DNA of 52,885 nucleotides, taken from contig UQXA01000010.1 of NCBI GenBank assembly GCA_900544865.1, forward strand, positions 1 through 52,885. Reading direction: 5' to 3'. Shown piece after piece: positions 8,355 through 18,758 of this stretch (position 1 is its first letter; every line of letters starts with the position of its first letter). The position numbers were made by a program, and so were the translations under genes. The DNA is from an uncultured Collinsella sp. GTDB taxonomy: Bacteria > Actinomycetota > Coriobacteriia > Coriobacteriales > Coriobacteriaceae. Below the pieces are notes generated by a model that ran no database searches, was not told where the DNA came from, and was given only the letters and a program-made list of their open reading frames with translations.

Positions 8355-8852
8355 TCACGAAAAGCGATGTCTGAGCGCTTCGACCACGTTGGGCGGCACA
8401 AACGTCGATACATCGCTGCCGAGCGAGGCGATCTGGCGAACGACCGAGCTCGAGATGTAACCGTACTGCGGAGCACTCATGACAAAGATGGACTCCAGCT
8501 CGCTATCCAAGCGATAATTGAGGTCGGCCTGCTGCAGCTCATACTCAAAGTCGGTCATGGCGCGCAGGCCCTTGACCACGGCCCCCGCCCCCTGCTCACG
8601 AGCGAAGTCGACCAAGAGGCCGGTAAAGGGCAGGACTTCGACGCCGTCGATATCACCGAGCGCCTCGCGGGCCAGCGCCACGCGCTCATCGAGCATAAAC
8701 GTGGTGCCCACACCGTTTTTACCCTGCGACTCTGCAACAGCGACGATCACACTGGGAAAGATGCGGCGGGCGCGGCGGATCACATCGATATGGCCAAACG
8801 TGATGGGATCGAAGGTGCCCGGGACGATCACGCGGTTGATGGTGTCATTCAT
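8355..8852 (-). CDS. coaD: Phosphopantetheine adenylyltransferase CoaD
   Basis: CoaD makes dephospho-CoA from ATP and 4'-phosphopantetheine, the step before the last in CoA synthesis. The 165-residue length fits the family. GTFDPITFGH (about 12-21) is the nucleotidyltransferase T/HxGH motif and ISSSVVR near residue 130 is the second ATP-binding motif. ATG 8852 has AGGAGG about 7 nt upstream, inside the end of rsmD. The two genes overlap by 8 nt, a pairing seen in many bacteria. The longer upstream frame is out of register with rsmD and is rejected. Confidence 0.95.
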   Translation of the reverse strand: MNDTINRVIVPGTFDPITFGHIDVIRRARRIFPSVIVAVAESQGKNGVGTTFMLDERVALAREALGDIDGVEVLPFTGLLVDFAREQGAGAVVKGLRAMTDFEYELQQADLNYRLDSELESIFVMSAPQYGYISSSVVRQIASLGSDVSTFVPPNVVEALRHRFS

Positions 8853-9501
8853 GGGCGTCCTCCTGAAACGTCGTGGCATCATTGTTGTCAGCATCGGTGC
8901 CGGCGCTATCGCCCTCACCATCGTCATCGCCGACCCAACGGAGCAGGTCGACCGAGGTAATGCCGTAGCGCTTCTCACGTACAGTCTCAAAGTCTGCCGG
9001 ATGCGCGCCCGCATCGGCGGCGGCATGCTCAAACAGGGCGTAAGCGCCAGACGCAAGCAGACCCTGCTGGGCCAGATTCTGCAGCAGTTCCTCGACCGGC
9101 TCGGCACCAAAAGCATAGGGCGGGTCGAGCAGGACCAGATCAAAGGGGCCGCCCGGTACACGACCGCGTGAGGCACTCGTCAGCATGTCGCCCGTGACCA
9201 CGCGCCAACGCGCACGGTCATGGCAGAGCGACTCGATATTCTTGGTAATGAGCCGCACGGCGTTGCGATCGATCTCAAACGTCGTGAGCGAGCGGGCCCC
9301 ACGAGAGAGCATCTCTAACCCTAAGGCACCGGAGCCGCCAAAGGCGTCCAACACACGAACCTCGTCCAAATCGAAATCGAATGCCGACATGACCATAGAT
9401 GCGCACGCCTCGCGCACGCGATCAGTCGTGGGGCGGGTGACATCGCGACCACGGGGCTCCTCAATCTTACGACCGCGCCATTCGCCGCCGATGATTCTCA
9501 T
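8845..9501 (-). CDS. rsmD: 16S rRNA (guanine-966-N2)-methyltransferase RsmD
   Basis: RsmD methylates G966 in the 30S head using S-adenosylmethionine. The 218-residue protein begins MRIIGGEWRGRKI, the family start. The SAM loop LDAFGGSGALG is at 51-61 and the N-methyltransferase motif DPPY at 126-129. It is slightly long because of an acidic C-terminal tail after about residue 190 (GDDDGEGDSAGTDADNND). It overlaps recG by 4 nt (ATGA) and coaD by 8 nt, so all three are one translational unit. Confidence 0.94.
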   Translation of the reverse strand: MRIIGGEWRGRKIEEPRGRDVTRPTTDRVREACASMVMSAFDFDLDEVRVLDAFGGSGALGLEMLSRGARSLTTFEIDRNAVRLITKNIESLCHDRARWRVVTGDMLTSASRGRVPGGPFDLVLLDPPYAFGAEPVEELLQNLAQQGLLASGAYALFEHAAADAGAHPADFETVREKRYGITSVDLLRWVGDDDGEGDSAGTDADNNDATTFQEDAHE

Positions 9502-11675
9502 CCTCCGCTGACCTCCTTAAAGATATGTCGATAACGCATGGCGACCGCGTCGCGCAAGGGACGCGTCGCCACAGAGTCAAGGTTGCAAGCATACCGCAAG
9601 AGCTCGAGCGCGTCCAAATGGGCCCACTCGATCAGTTCTTCGTCGGCATCCAGGTCGACAAAACGCAGGGTCACGCCACCATGCTGGCGATAACCCAGGA
9701 TCTCGCCTTCATGGCGCAGGCGCAGGTCCATCTGGGCGAGCGTAAAGCCGTCCGAAGTCTTTTCGAGCGACTGGAGACGGTCTTGCGCCGCCGATGCGCC
9801 GCCGTTGCCCTTGGAGTGCGTCATGACCAGACACGTGCCCGACACGCTGCCACGGCCCACGCGACCGCGCAGCTGGTGCAGGGCAGCCAAACCAAAGCGC
9901 TCGCCGTTCTCGATGACCATGACGGTGGCGTTAGGCACGTCGACGCCCACCTCGACCACCGTAGTCGAGACGAGCACGTCAATTTCGCCACGCTTAAAGG
10001 CATCGATAACCTGGTCCTTCTCCCCCGCTGGCATACGGCCGTGAAGGCGCTCGATGGCAAGACCCGGCAACGCCAGACGCAGGCGATCGAGCTCGGTCGC
10101 CGTATCGTGCAGCGGCACGGGGACCGTCACGCGGCCCTCGTCGTCGCGGGCAATACCGGGCACGTCTTCCAGCTCATCGGTCGAATCGCTCGGCTCCACG
10201 AGCGGGCAAATCACGTAGGCCTGCTGACCCTTTTCATGCGCCTCGCGAATGGCGCCATAGGCGAGGTCGCGGCTCGACTCGGTGAGCACGCGTGTGGTCA
10301 CACCGGCACCCGGAACAGGCCGGTGGCGGATGATGCTCGTATCCAGATCCCCGTAGACCGAAAGCGCCAGCGTACGCGGGATGGGCGTTGCCGTCATAAC
10401 GAGCAGATCGGCACCGGGGCCCTTCGCGCGCAGAGCGTTGCGCTGGCCCACACCAAAGCGGTGCTGCTCATCGATGACCACGAGCGATAGATGCTTGAAC
10501 GCAACGTTATCCGAAAGCACCGCGTGGGTGCCAAAGAGCACGTTAAGCTCGCCCGATTCCAGCTGTGCATGGATGCGCTCGCGCTCTGCAGCCGGCGTGG
10601 CACCCGTCAGAAGCGCCCAGGACATGCCGGCCTGTGAGAGCAGAGGGCCGGTCTTATCGGCATATTGGCGCGCCAGCACGCCCGTGGGCGCCATAACGCA
10701 GGCCTGCGTGCCGCTATCGGCAGCCACAGCCAGTGCGCAGGCGGCAACGGCGGTCTTACCGGTACCGACATCACCCAGCAGCAGGCGGTTCATCACGCGC
10801 CCACCATCGCACATATCGCGCAGGATATCCTGGAACGCGGCCTCCTGCTCGTCGCTCAGCGAAAACGGCAGGGCTTGCTTGAGCGCGACCAGGTGCTCGC
10901 CCGCGGTGTGGGCATAGGGAACCACATCGACCAGGCCGCCGTCGTTGCGCAGGCGCAGCGCCAGCTGCAGGTAGAGGCACTCCTCGTAGGCCAGGCGACG
11001 ACGCGCGATGTCGCGCTCTGCCATACTCGATGGAAAATGGATTGAGCGCAGCGCGCGGGCATTGCTCATCAGGCGACGCTTAACGCGCAGCGGTGCCGGA
11101 ATGGGATCAAAGGGATTGCCGACGACCTCGATCGCGCCGCTTACGATGCGGCGCATCCACGCCTGGCTCACGCCATCGCTCACGTAATGGACCGGCAGGA
11201 TGGTGCCTGCAGCACGCCCGTCCTCGAGCTTTTCAAAGTGCGGCGAGGCCATCTGCTTAAAGCCGTAGGCAAACTCGACCTTGCCCATCACGGCCAGGCG
11301 GTCGCCCTGCTTAAGCTGCTGGGCAATCCAGGGCTGGCGGAAAAAGGCTACCTGCAGCACGCCCGTCTCGTCAACAAGTGAGACCTCGGTCACCTGCATG
11401 CGCGGGCGCGGCTGCTTTTGGACGATACGGTCGACCGTGGCGATGATGGTGCACACGGTACCGATGGGCGCCATCTCGATGGACCACGAACGGGTAAAGT
11501 CGAGGTATCGATGAGGGATATGGAGAAGGAGGTCCCCCACCGTCCGAATCCCCAGACGGCGAAGGGCCTCCTCACGTTTACCCGAAACATATTTGAGTCG
11601 CGCGATATCCCCGTCGAGCGCATTGCTCTGGGCAAAGCGCTCCGAGACGCGCGGCACGGAGCACAGCTCGGACAT
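9498..11675 (-). CDS. recG: ATP-dependent DNA helicase RecG
   Basis: RecG remodels stalled forks and branched DNA. In the 725 residues the wedge/OB domain is N-terminal (about 70-160), Walker A GDVGTGKT is at 301-308 and the Walker B variant DEQHRFGV at 402-409. A conserved helicase C domain with the QLRGRVGRG motif follows. The start (11675) lies 10 nt after the upstream stop and its ribosome binding site is weak, so a slightly later start is possible. Its place between the FakA-like gene and rsmD is common in Gram-positives. Confidence 0.95.
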   Translation of the reverse strand: MSELCSVPRVSERFAQSNALDGDIARLKYVSGKREEALRRLGIRTVGDLLLHIPHRYLDFTRSWSIEMAPIGTVCTIIATVDRIVQKQPRPRMQVTEVSLVDETGVLQVAFFRQPWIAQQLKQGDRLAVMGKVEFAYGFKQMASPHFEKLEDGRAAGTILPVHYVSDGVSQAWMRRIVSGAIEVVGNPFDPIPAPLRVKRRLMSNARALRSIHFPSSMAERDIARRRLAYEECLYLQLALRLRNDGGLVDVVPYAHTAGEHLVALKQALPFSLSDEQEAAFQDILRDMCDGGRVMNRLLLGDVGTGKTAVAACALAVAADSGTQACVMAPTGVLARQYADKTGPLLSQAGMSWALLTGATPAAERERIHAQLESGELNVLFGTHAVLSDNVAFKHLSLVVIDEQHRFGVGQRNALRAKGPGADLLVMTATPIPRTLALSVYGDLDTSIIRHRPVPGAGVTTRVLTESSRDLAYGAIREAHEKGQQAYVICPLVEPSDSTDELEDVPGIARDDEGRVTVPVPLHDTATELDRLRLALPGLAIERLHGRMPAGEKDQVIDAFKRGEIDVLVSTTVVEVGVDVPNATVMVIENGERFGLAALHQLRGRVGRGSVSGTCLVMTHSKGNGGASAAQDRLQSLEKTSDGFTLAQMDLRLRHEGEILGYRQHGGVTLRFVDLDADEELIEWAHLDALELLRYACNLDSVATRPLRDAVAMRYRHIFKEVSGG

Positions 11676-11685
11676 GGGCAGTTGC

Positions 11686-13347
11686 CTACTCGATCGAGAA
11701 GATCACGGGATAGAGCGGCTGCTCGCCACGATGGGCGTCGATCTCCAAGTCGGGCTGAGCCTCCTCGATAGCGTCGACGATCTCCTGGAAGGCCTCATCG
11801 GACAGCTCCTCGCCGGCCAGAATCGTCAGCGCGTCGCCCCCCTCTTCCTCCTGCATGCGGTTGATGCAGTCGAGCGTGACCTGCTTCACGTCGGAGCCGA
11901 CCACGTCGATGGAGCCGGCGATGATACCCATGACGTCACCGGAGTGAATCGGCGAGTCATCAGATGCGCTGGAGTCGCGCACGGCGCGGGTGACCTCGCC
12001 ATCGCGGACCTCGCTGATGGCGTCGACCATGGCGGCGACGGCGTCCTCGAGCTCGGAATCGGGCAGGACCGCGAACAGCGCGGAGAACGCCTGTGGAACG
12101 GTCTTGGTGGGAACAACGGCAACCTTCTTGTCCGTGCAGGCAGAAGCGGCAGCCTCGGCAGCCATGCGGATGTTGCCGTTATTGGGCAGGATGATGACCG
12201 AGGTCGCGTTGACCTGGTCCACCGCGCCCAGCAGGTCGGCGGTCGAGGGATTCATAGTCTGGCCACCGGAGACGACCACGTCGACGCCAAGGGACTTGAG
12301 GATGTCAGCCTCGCCGGAACCGGCGGCAACGGCGACAAAGCCCAGCGCCTTGGCGGGCTCGGCGGCCTTTTCCTGATCCTCGTGGATCTTGGCGGTACGG
12401 TCGTGGGCCTCCATCTCCATGTTGTGGATAAAGACCTCATAGATCTGACCGAGCTGCAGCATGTGCTCGAGCACCAGGTTGGGGGTGTTGGAGTGCACAT
12501 GGATCTTGTAGTCGGGATAGGCGCCCACGAGCAGCTCACAGTCGCCCATGGAGCCTAGGAACTTAAGGCACTCGTCCTCGTCAAACGGGGCGTCGGCCTT
12601 AAAGAGGAACTCGTTGCAGTAGCGGAACTCCGAGCCCTCCCAGTCGTCGTTAGCCTCGATCTCAACACGGCCAAGAGCGGCATCGCGGGCAGAGCCGGCG
12701 GAGTCAAACGTAGCGGAGAAATCCTCGACAACGGTGCTGCGACCAAGCGCGGCGGCAACAAAGTTCTCCAGGAAGATGGCAAAGCCGAAGGCGCCTGAGT
12801 CGACCACGCCGTTCTCTTTGAGGACGGGCAACAGGTCGGGTGTGCGGGCGACGGACTGGTACGCCTCAACGACGATGGCATCGAGCGCGTCCTCGGCCGA
12901 GAACTTCTTCTTCTCGCACTCATCGGCCTTGGTCGAGACATCGCGCAGGACCGTGAGGATCGTGCCCTCGATGGGCTTGCGGACAGCCTGGAAGGCAACC
13001 TTGACGGCACGACGGAAGGCGAAGGCAATGTTGGCGGACGTAATAGGCTCGTCGGCAGAGACAAGGCCCTCGGCCACGCCGCGCAGAATCTGCGACGTGA
13101 TAACGCCAGAGTTACCGCGGGCACCCATCAGGGAGCCGTGGGTGATGGCGCCGGCGATGGCTTCCATGTCGGCGTCGGCAGGAAGGGCGGAGAGCTCCTT
13201 GGTCACCGAGGCAAGCGTGAGCGACATGTTGGTACCGGTGTCGCCGTCGGGCACGGGGAAGACGTTGAGCTTGTTGATCTCCTCGGCCTTGTCGGAAACG
13301 GCAGCCGCAGCGATCGGAAAACAGGTGCGAATGGTCTTTGCAATCAT
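11686..13347 (-). CDS. DAK2-domain protein, fatty acid kinase FakA-type
   Basis: FakA phosphorylates fatty acids bound to a FakB (DegV-family) carrier to feed acyl-phosphate into phospholipid synthesis. The 553-residue protein has an N-terminal DhaL domain whose nucleotide loop NVFPVPDGDTGTNM is at about 28-41. A middle linker domain and a C-terminal domain ending in the typical GEQPLYPVIFSIE follow. No FakB gene is in the window. An Asp23-family gene lies immediately upstream and recG downstream, the same order as in Bacillus and Staphylococcus. The substrate is assigned by family, not seen in the sequence. Confidence 0.88.
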   Translation of the reverse strand: MIAKTIRTCFPIAAAAVSDKAEEINKLNVFPVPDGDTGTNMSLTLASVTKELSALPADADMEAIAGAITHGSLMGARGNSGVITSQILRGVAEGLVSADEPITSANIAFAFRRAVKVAFQAVRKPIEGTILTVLRDVSTKADECEKKKFSAEDALDAIVVEAYQSVARTPDLLPVLKENGVVDSGAFGFAIFLENFVAAALGRSTVVEDFSATFDSAGSARDAALGRVEIEANDDWEGSEFRYCNEFLFKADAPFDEDECLKFLGSMGDCELLVGAYPDYKIHVHSNTPNLVLEHMLQLGQIYEVFIHNMEMEAHDRTAKIHEDQEKAAEPAKALGFVAVAAGSGEADILKSLGVDVVVSGGQTMNPSTADLLGAVDQVNATSVIILPNNGNIRMAAEAAASACTDKKVAVVPTKTVPQAFSALFAVLPDSELEDAVAAMVDAISEVRDGEVTRAVRDSSASDDSPIHSGDVMGIIAGSIDVVGSDVKQVTLDCINRMQEEEGGDALTILAGEELSDEAFQEIVDAIEEAQPDLEIDAHRGEQPLYPVIFSIE

Positions 13348-13374
13348 GGGTATTTGAATCTCCGTTTTCGGATG

Positions 13375-13731
13375 CTAGTTCAGACGGCTCTTGAGCGCGT
13401 CGATATGGATGCCGATCTTAAGGCTGGCGGGATCGATCTGGGCGATCTCCTGCAGAGTGAAGGCAACGGAGCTCGAAAGATTGTGGCAGACGGACTTCAT
13501 GTTGACGCCGTTCTCGAGCACGACGTGAAGATCGACCGTAAGGCCGTTCTCGTCGGCGGAGACAAGCACGCCCTTGCGCAGGCGCTGACCGGCAAGCAGG
13601 CGCACGCTCTCGGCGCCCTGGAGCTGCTCAGCCATTCCGACAACGCCATAGCACGTCATCGCGGCATAACCGGCAATATCGGCAATAACGTCGTTCGAGA
13701 CGCTCAGGCTGCCGTTAATGGTCTCAGACAC
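13375..13731 (-). CDS. Asp23/Gls24 family envelope stress protein
   Basis: The 118-residue protein has the Asp23 (DUF322) pattern, with ISxDVIADIAGYAA near the start and a CYGVVGM turn, alternating short strands and helices. Family members lie at the cell envelope or pair with FakA-type kinases. The start is GTG 13731, which has AAAAGGAG 6 nt upstream. The longer frame to 13782 has no ribosome binding site. It is the first gene of the operon that runs down to ffh, beginning shortly after the tRNA-side terminator. Confidence 0.85.
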   Translation of the reverse strand: MSETINGSLSVSNDVIADIAGYAAMTCYGVVGMAEQLQGAESVRLLAGQRLRKGVLVSADENGLTVDLHVVLENGVNMKSVCHNLSSSVAFTLQEIAQIDPASLKIGIHIDALKSRLN

Positions 13732-13890
13732 AAGAATCTCCTTTTCTTGGTGCTCGCGGCACCATGTCGTGGGAGCAATCATTGCAATATTCTACAACGA
13801 CCGCGCCATGTTGAGGTGGCGGGCCTCGGGATTACATCCTCGACACGAAATGTTGATATGGTAACGTTCGCGAACGGCGATCGCGGCATG

Positions 13891-13920
13891 AAAAAACCCG
13901 CCGCATAAGCGACGGGTTTT
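13891..13920 (-). terminator. Intrinsic terminator beside tRNA-Asn
   Basis: The arms aaaacccg and cgggtttt, with an extra partly paired centre (ccgcataagcga), form a GC-rich hairpin flanked by A and T runs, so it can work on both strands. It lies directly after the tRNA 3' end and ends that minus-strand transcript. Confidence 0.85.
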
Positions 13921-13926
13921 ACAACC

Positions 13927-14001
13927 TGGCTCCCCGGGTAGGACTCGAACCTACAACAGCGCGGTTAACAGCCGCGTGCTCTACCATTGAGCTACCGAGG
14001 A
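13927..14001 (-). tRNA. tRNA-Asn (GTT)
   Basis: A complete cloverleaf can be drawn. The acceptor stem TCCTCGG pairs with CCGGGGA, the D arm contains AGCTCAATGGTAGAGC and the anticodon stem CGCGG/CCGCG holds loop CTGTTAA with anticodon GTT. The T arm is GTAGGTTCGAGTCCTAC and the 3' CCA is encoded (13927-13929). The tRNA decodes AAC/AAU. It stands alone between rpoD and the asp23-fakA operon. Confidence 0.97.
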
Positions 14002-14091
14002 ATAGGTGCGTGCTCTCAAGCAACGAAGTTTATTATACGGACGAATCAGCTCAGGGCAAGAACTTTTTTAAGAAATTTTCCGACCTAATCA

Positions 14092-14135
14092 TTGGGGACG
14101 TTCTTAAACGACTAGTCATTCAAGAACGTCCCCAA
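14092..14135. repeat. Long perfect palindrome, REP/MITE-like
   Basis: Left arm TTGGGGACGTTCTT (14092-14105) and right arm AAGAACGTCCCCAA (14122-14135) match 14/14. The 16-nt centre contains a second small palindrome, GACTAGTC. It lies between tRNA-Asn and the rpoD terminator. It carries no T run and does not look like a terminator. Its form fits the hairpin repeats moved by REP-associated Y1 transposases, but no transposase is in the window. Confidence 0.75.
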
Positions 14136-14145
14136 CGACTACATG

Positions 14146-14178
14146 AAAGCGCCCCCAAGCGAATGTGCTTGAGGGCGC
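14146..14178 (-). terminator. rpoD operon terminator
   Basis: A 12-bp stem (GCGCCCTCAAGC with GCTTGGGGGCGC in minus-strand RNA, one G-U pair) with a 6-nt loop is followed by TTTC. It begins 11 nt after the rpoD stop and closes the long rimP-to-rpoD operon. Confidence 0.85.
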
Positions 14179-14189
14179 CTCTTGCTTGA

Positions 14190-15539
<1,350 letters not shown>

Positions 15540-15649
15540 AGATTCTCCCTTCATAGTCCACAGGACTCAATACTTTAGCACACACATTGACGTCTATACC
15601 CAAAAAGAGGGCTGGATATAGACGAGAATACGCTGGTTGACCACAACAT

Positions 15650-17758
15650 CTAGGCTTGTTCGGTGCCTGCGGCCTCCAGGCCAATCAAACGGAACGGATC
15701 CGCCACGCCGCCGATCGACTTTTGCAGTTCGCGCTGACGCTGCGAGTCCTGCGCGGCCTGCACGGTCAGCGCACGACGGGCCTCATCATCGAGCGAACGG
15801 TCCTGGCGCAGCTTGGCCTGTGCGGCACGCATGCGACGCTTGATGGTGTAGAGCTCGAGCGTATCGAGCATAAACGCGATGTTCGTCTCGGTGGGGTGCT
15901 TGCTCGTCGCCGAGATGCGCCCGGCACTCACAAGCGTTGCCGCCTCGGGACACACCGAGCGAGCCGCATCCATGCAGGCTGCAGGATCGGTTCCCGGCGG
16001 CGTTGCCAGAACGGCCCATGCGATGGACTCGTGACGTGGGTCGACCCACTCGATGGAGCAGATGCGGTCGGCGTACATGCGGAACAGGTCGGGGTAGCTC
16101 GTGAGCATCGTCAACAGTTCGCGCTCCCCTGCCAAGGACTTGCGTTCAAGATCGGTAAGAACCATCGGCGCCGCCGCAGCCGGTGCGCCCGAACCGTCAG
16201 CCGCAGGCACAGCGCCCATACCATCAGGCACATCGATCGGCGGCAAGTCGTCAACGACCTCCACTGGTGCAGCACCATAGGCATCGAGCGGGACGTAGTC
16301 GTACGGCTCTTCTTCGACCGGCGCGGACACCGACGGCGTCGCGCCCGATACCCAAGCACCGCGACCGGCATCGCGAGAACCCGACGCCCGACCGCCCGCG
16401 CTACCGGACCACTCAGCCTGTGCCCGCTGGCGTTTATAGTTTTGCTCGCGACGGCGCTCCGCATCTTCGCGCTTGGCGACATCACGAAACACGCGACCCG
16501 AACTCGCTCGCACGGTCTCCAGATCCAAACCCAACAGATCGGCAATCTGGATAAAGTACGTGTCAATCATATAGCTATCGCGCAGCGGATAGATGAGCGT
16601 CAGCGCGTCCTCCAGCGCCTTGGCGCGACCGCCCGGCGTGGTGATGTCGCTCGACTCCTGCAGCGAACGGTAGACAAAGTCCATAAGCGGCTCGGCAGCG
16701 TCGATGCGCGTCTGCAGTGCCTCGCCACCATGTGCGGTGATGAACTCCATGGGGTCGTTGCCGTCGGGGAGCACCACGCAGCGCAGGTCCATGGAATCCT
16801 GCTCGATAAACTGAATCGCGCGACGGGCGGCCTTTTGTCCGGCGGCATCGCCGTCGAACATATACACGATGCGCTTGGCAAAGCGGGTGAGCGTCTTGAC
16901 GTGATGCTCCGTGAGCGCGGTGCCCAGCGTGGCGACAACGTTTTTAATCCCCGCTTCCCAACAGGCGATGCAGTCGGTATAGCCCTCCACCACGATGGCG
17001 GTATCCTGCGCGACGATAAACTCCTTGGCCCAATTAAATCCGTAGAGGTTTCGCTTTTTATGGAACACGCTCGTCTCGGCGGTGTTGAGGTACTTAGGCT
17101 GGCCGTCACCCATGATGCGACCGCCAAAGGCAATGTTGTGACCCTGCTCATCAAAGATGGGGAACATCACGCGGTCGTAAAAGCGGTCGGCAAGCTGTCC
17201 GCGTCCACGGCTCACGGCAACGTTGGCGTCGATCATCTCCTGCGGGGTAAAACCCGCCTGGGACAGGTGCGACACCAGCGCGTTACGGCCCGGTGCAAAG
17301 CCCAGGCAGTAGCGGCGGCAGACGTCGCCGCCCATGCCGCGGCTGGCAAAGTACTCGCGCGGACGGCCGTCCTTACCGCGCATGAGCATGGTGTGGTAGA
17401 ACTGGGCGGTCTCGGCGCACAGATCGTAGATGCGTGCACGCTTGGTCCCGCGCTCGCGGCGATCTCCGGTGTCATGCAGCTCAATACCCGCGCGATCGGC
17501 CAAATAACGGATTGACTCGGGAAAGCTCAGGTTCTCGCGCTTCATGATATAGGTGAAGACGTCGCCACCCTCACCGCAACCAAAGCAATGCCACACCTGC
17601 GTGGCGGGGATAATGTGGAAAGACGGCGTCTTTTCGCCATGGAAGGGGCAGCATCCCCAAAACTCATGGCCGCGGGGCTTGAGCTCGACCGTTTCCTGCA
17701 CGATGGCGACTAGGTCGGACGCAGCGCGTACCTGGTCTTTTTCCTCATCGCTAATCAC
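15650..17758 (-). CDS. dnaG: DNA primase DnaG
   Basis: DnaG makes the RNA primers for lagging-strand synthesis. The 702-residue protein has an N-terminal zinc finger (CCPFH at 36-40, CFGCG at 58-62), a Toprim core with EGYTD and YMFDGDAAGQKA, and a C-terminal helicase-binding region. A Pro/Ala/Gly-rich, low-conservation linker lies at about 450-540. The start is GTG 17758, 8 nt inside the end of ribF, with GGGGGTGAG as ribosome binding site. The C-terminal part is the least conserved, as usual for the family. Confidence 0.96.
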   Translation of the reverse strand: MISDEEKDQVRAASDLVAIVQETVELKPRGHEFWGCCPFHGEKTPSFHIIPATQVWHCFGCGEGGDVFTYIMKRENLSFPESIRYLADRAGIELHDTGDRRERGTKRARIYDLCAETAQFYHTMLMRGKDGRPREYFASRGMGGDVCRRYCLGFAPGRNALVSHLSQAGFTPQEMIDANVAVSRGRGQLADRFYDRVMFPIFDEQGHNIAFGGRIMGDGQPKYLNTAETSVFHKKRNLYGFNWAKEFIVAQDTAIVVEGYTDCIACWEAGIKNVVATLGTALTEHHVKTLTRFAKRIVYMFDGDAAGQKAARRAIQFIEQDSMDLRCVVLPDGNDPMEFITAHGGEALQTRIDAAEPLMDFVYRSLQESSDITTPGGRAKALEDALTLIYPLRDSYMIDTYFIQIADLLGLDLETVRASSGRVFRDVAKREDAERRREQNYKRQRAQAEWSGSAGGRASGSRDAGRGAWVSGATPSVSAPVEEEPYDYVPLDAYGAAPVEVVDDLPPIDVPDGMGAVPAADGSGAPAAAAPMVLTDLERKSLAGERELLTMLTSYPDLFRMYADRICSIEWVDPRHESIAWAVLATPPGTDPAACMDAARSVCPEAATLVSAGRISATSKHPTETNIAFMLDTLELYTIKRRMRAAQAKLRQDRSLDDEARRALTVQAAQDSQRQRELQKSIGGVADPFRLIGLEAAGTEQA

Positions 17759-18758
17759 GGATGCTCACCCCCTGCTCGCCCAAGTTGTGACGAATATCTT
17801 CGATATTACCCTCGACGGTCGCGATTAACTCATCCAGCGAATCGAACACGCGCGACGAACGCAGCCAGCGCGTAAACGCCAGCGAAACGGAAGCGCCGTA
17901 CAGGTCGCCCGTATAACCAATTAAATTAGCCTCGAGATGCGCAGATGCCGCATCGTCGGCATACGTCGGCGGCAGTCCGACGTTAACGGCAGCGGGCCAC
18001 ACGGTGTCGTTGACCAGCACCAGGCCCTCATACACGCCATCGGAAGGCACCTGAATGCCGTCGGGAACCTGCAGGTTTGCCGTGGGAAAGCCCATACCAG
18101 AACCCTCGTGACGGCCGCGAATAACACAGCCACGCACCATATACGGTCGGCCGAGTAACTCAGCAGCAAGCTCCACATGGCCCTGTCCCAGCTCATGACG
18201 AATGCGAGTGGCGCAAATGGCCTCACCGCCCTCGCAAAGCAGATCGTGACCATACACGTCAACGCCGTACTCGGAACCCCAGGCGCGCATCTCGGCAACA
18301 CCAGAAGCACCGCCACGACCCAGCCTAAAGTCACTGCCAACGCGAATCGATCGAATGTCGACCAGACGCGACACCAGCGAGAGAAAATCAACATGGTCAA
18401 GCGCCGCAACCTCAGGCGTAAAGGGAACGGCCACCACCGCATCGACCCCGGTTTGAGCCAGGGCATGCAGACGGTCGGACGTCGTCATCAATTTTTGAGC
18501 GGGCGAAGAACTCACCACGACGTCCGGGTCAGGATCGAAGGTAACTACGACCGCCTTGCAGCCATGGGCACGGGCATCACGGACAAGCGCTTCGATAAGT
18601 TCCTGGTGTCCAAGGTGAACGCCATCGAACACGCCGATGGCAATCGATGCGGCACCCAAGTGCTCGCACTCATCAAACGCATCGGCAGTAACGATGCGAG
18701 CCTCGTCCGACTCGCCCGCGAAAAAGACACGCGCGAGCTCGCGAGCGGACAACATCAT
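17751..18758 (-). CDS. ribF: Bifunctional riboflavin kinase / FAD synthetase
   Basis: RibF makes FMN and then FAD from riboflavin. In the 335-residue protein the N-terminal FAD synthetase half shows AIGVFDGVHLGHQELI (about 35-50). The C-terminal kinase half shows GRPYMVRGCVIRG and the MGFPTANL metal/ATP motif. Its start overlaps the truB stop (ATGATG context) and its end overlaps dnaG by 8 nt. The truB-ribF pair is near-universal in Gram-positives. No FMN riboswitch is visible, as expected for a gene buried in an operon. Confidence 0.95.
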   Translation of the reverse strand: MMLSARELARVFFAGESDEARIVTADAFDECEHLGAASIAIGVFDGVHLGHQELIEALVRDARAHGCKAVVVTFDPDPDVVVSSSPAQKLMTTSDRLHALAQTGVDAVVAVPFTPEVAALDHVDFLSLVSRLVDIRSIRVGSDFRLGRGGASGVAEMRAWGSEYGVDVYGHDLLCEGGEAICATRIRHELGQGHVELAAELLGRPYMVRGCVIRGRHEGSGMGFPTANLQVPDGIQVPSDGVYEGLVLVNDTVWPAAVNVGLPPTYADDAASAHLEANLIGYTGDLYGASVSLAFTRWLRSSRVFDSLDELIATVEGNIEDIRHNLGEQGVSIRD

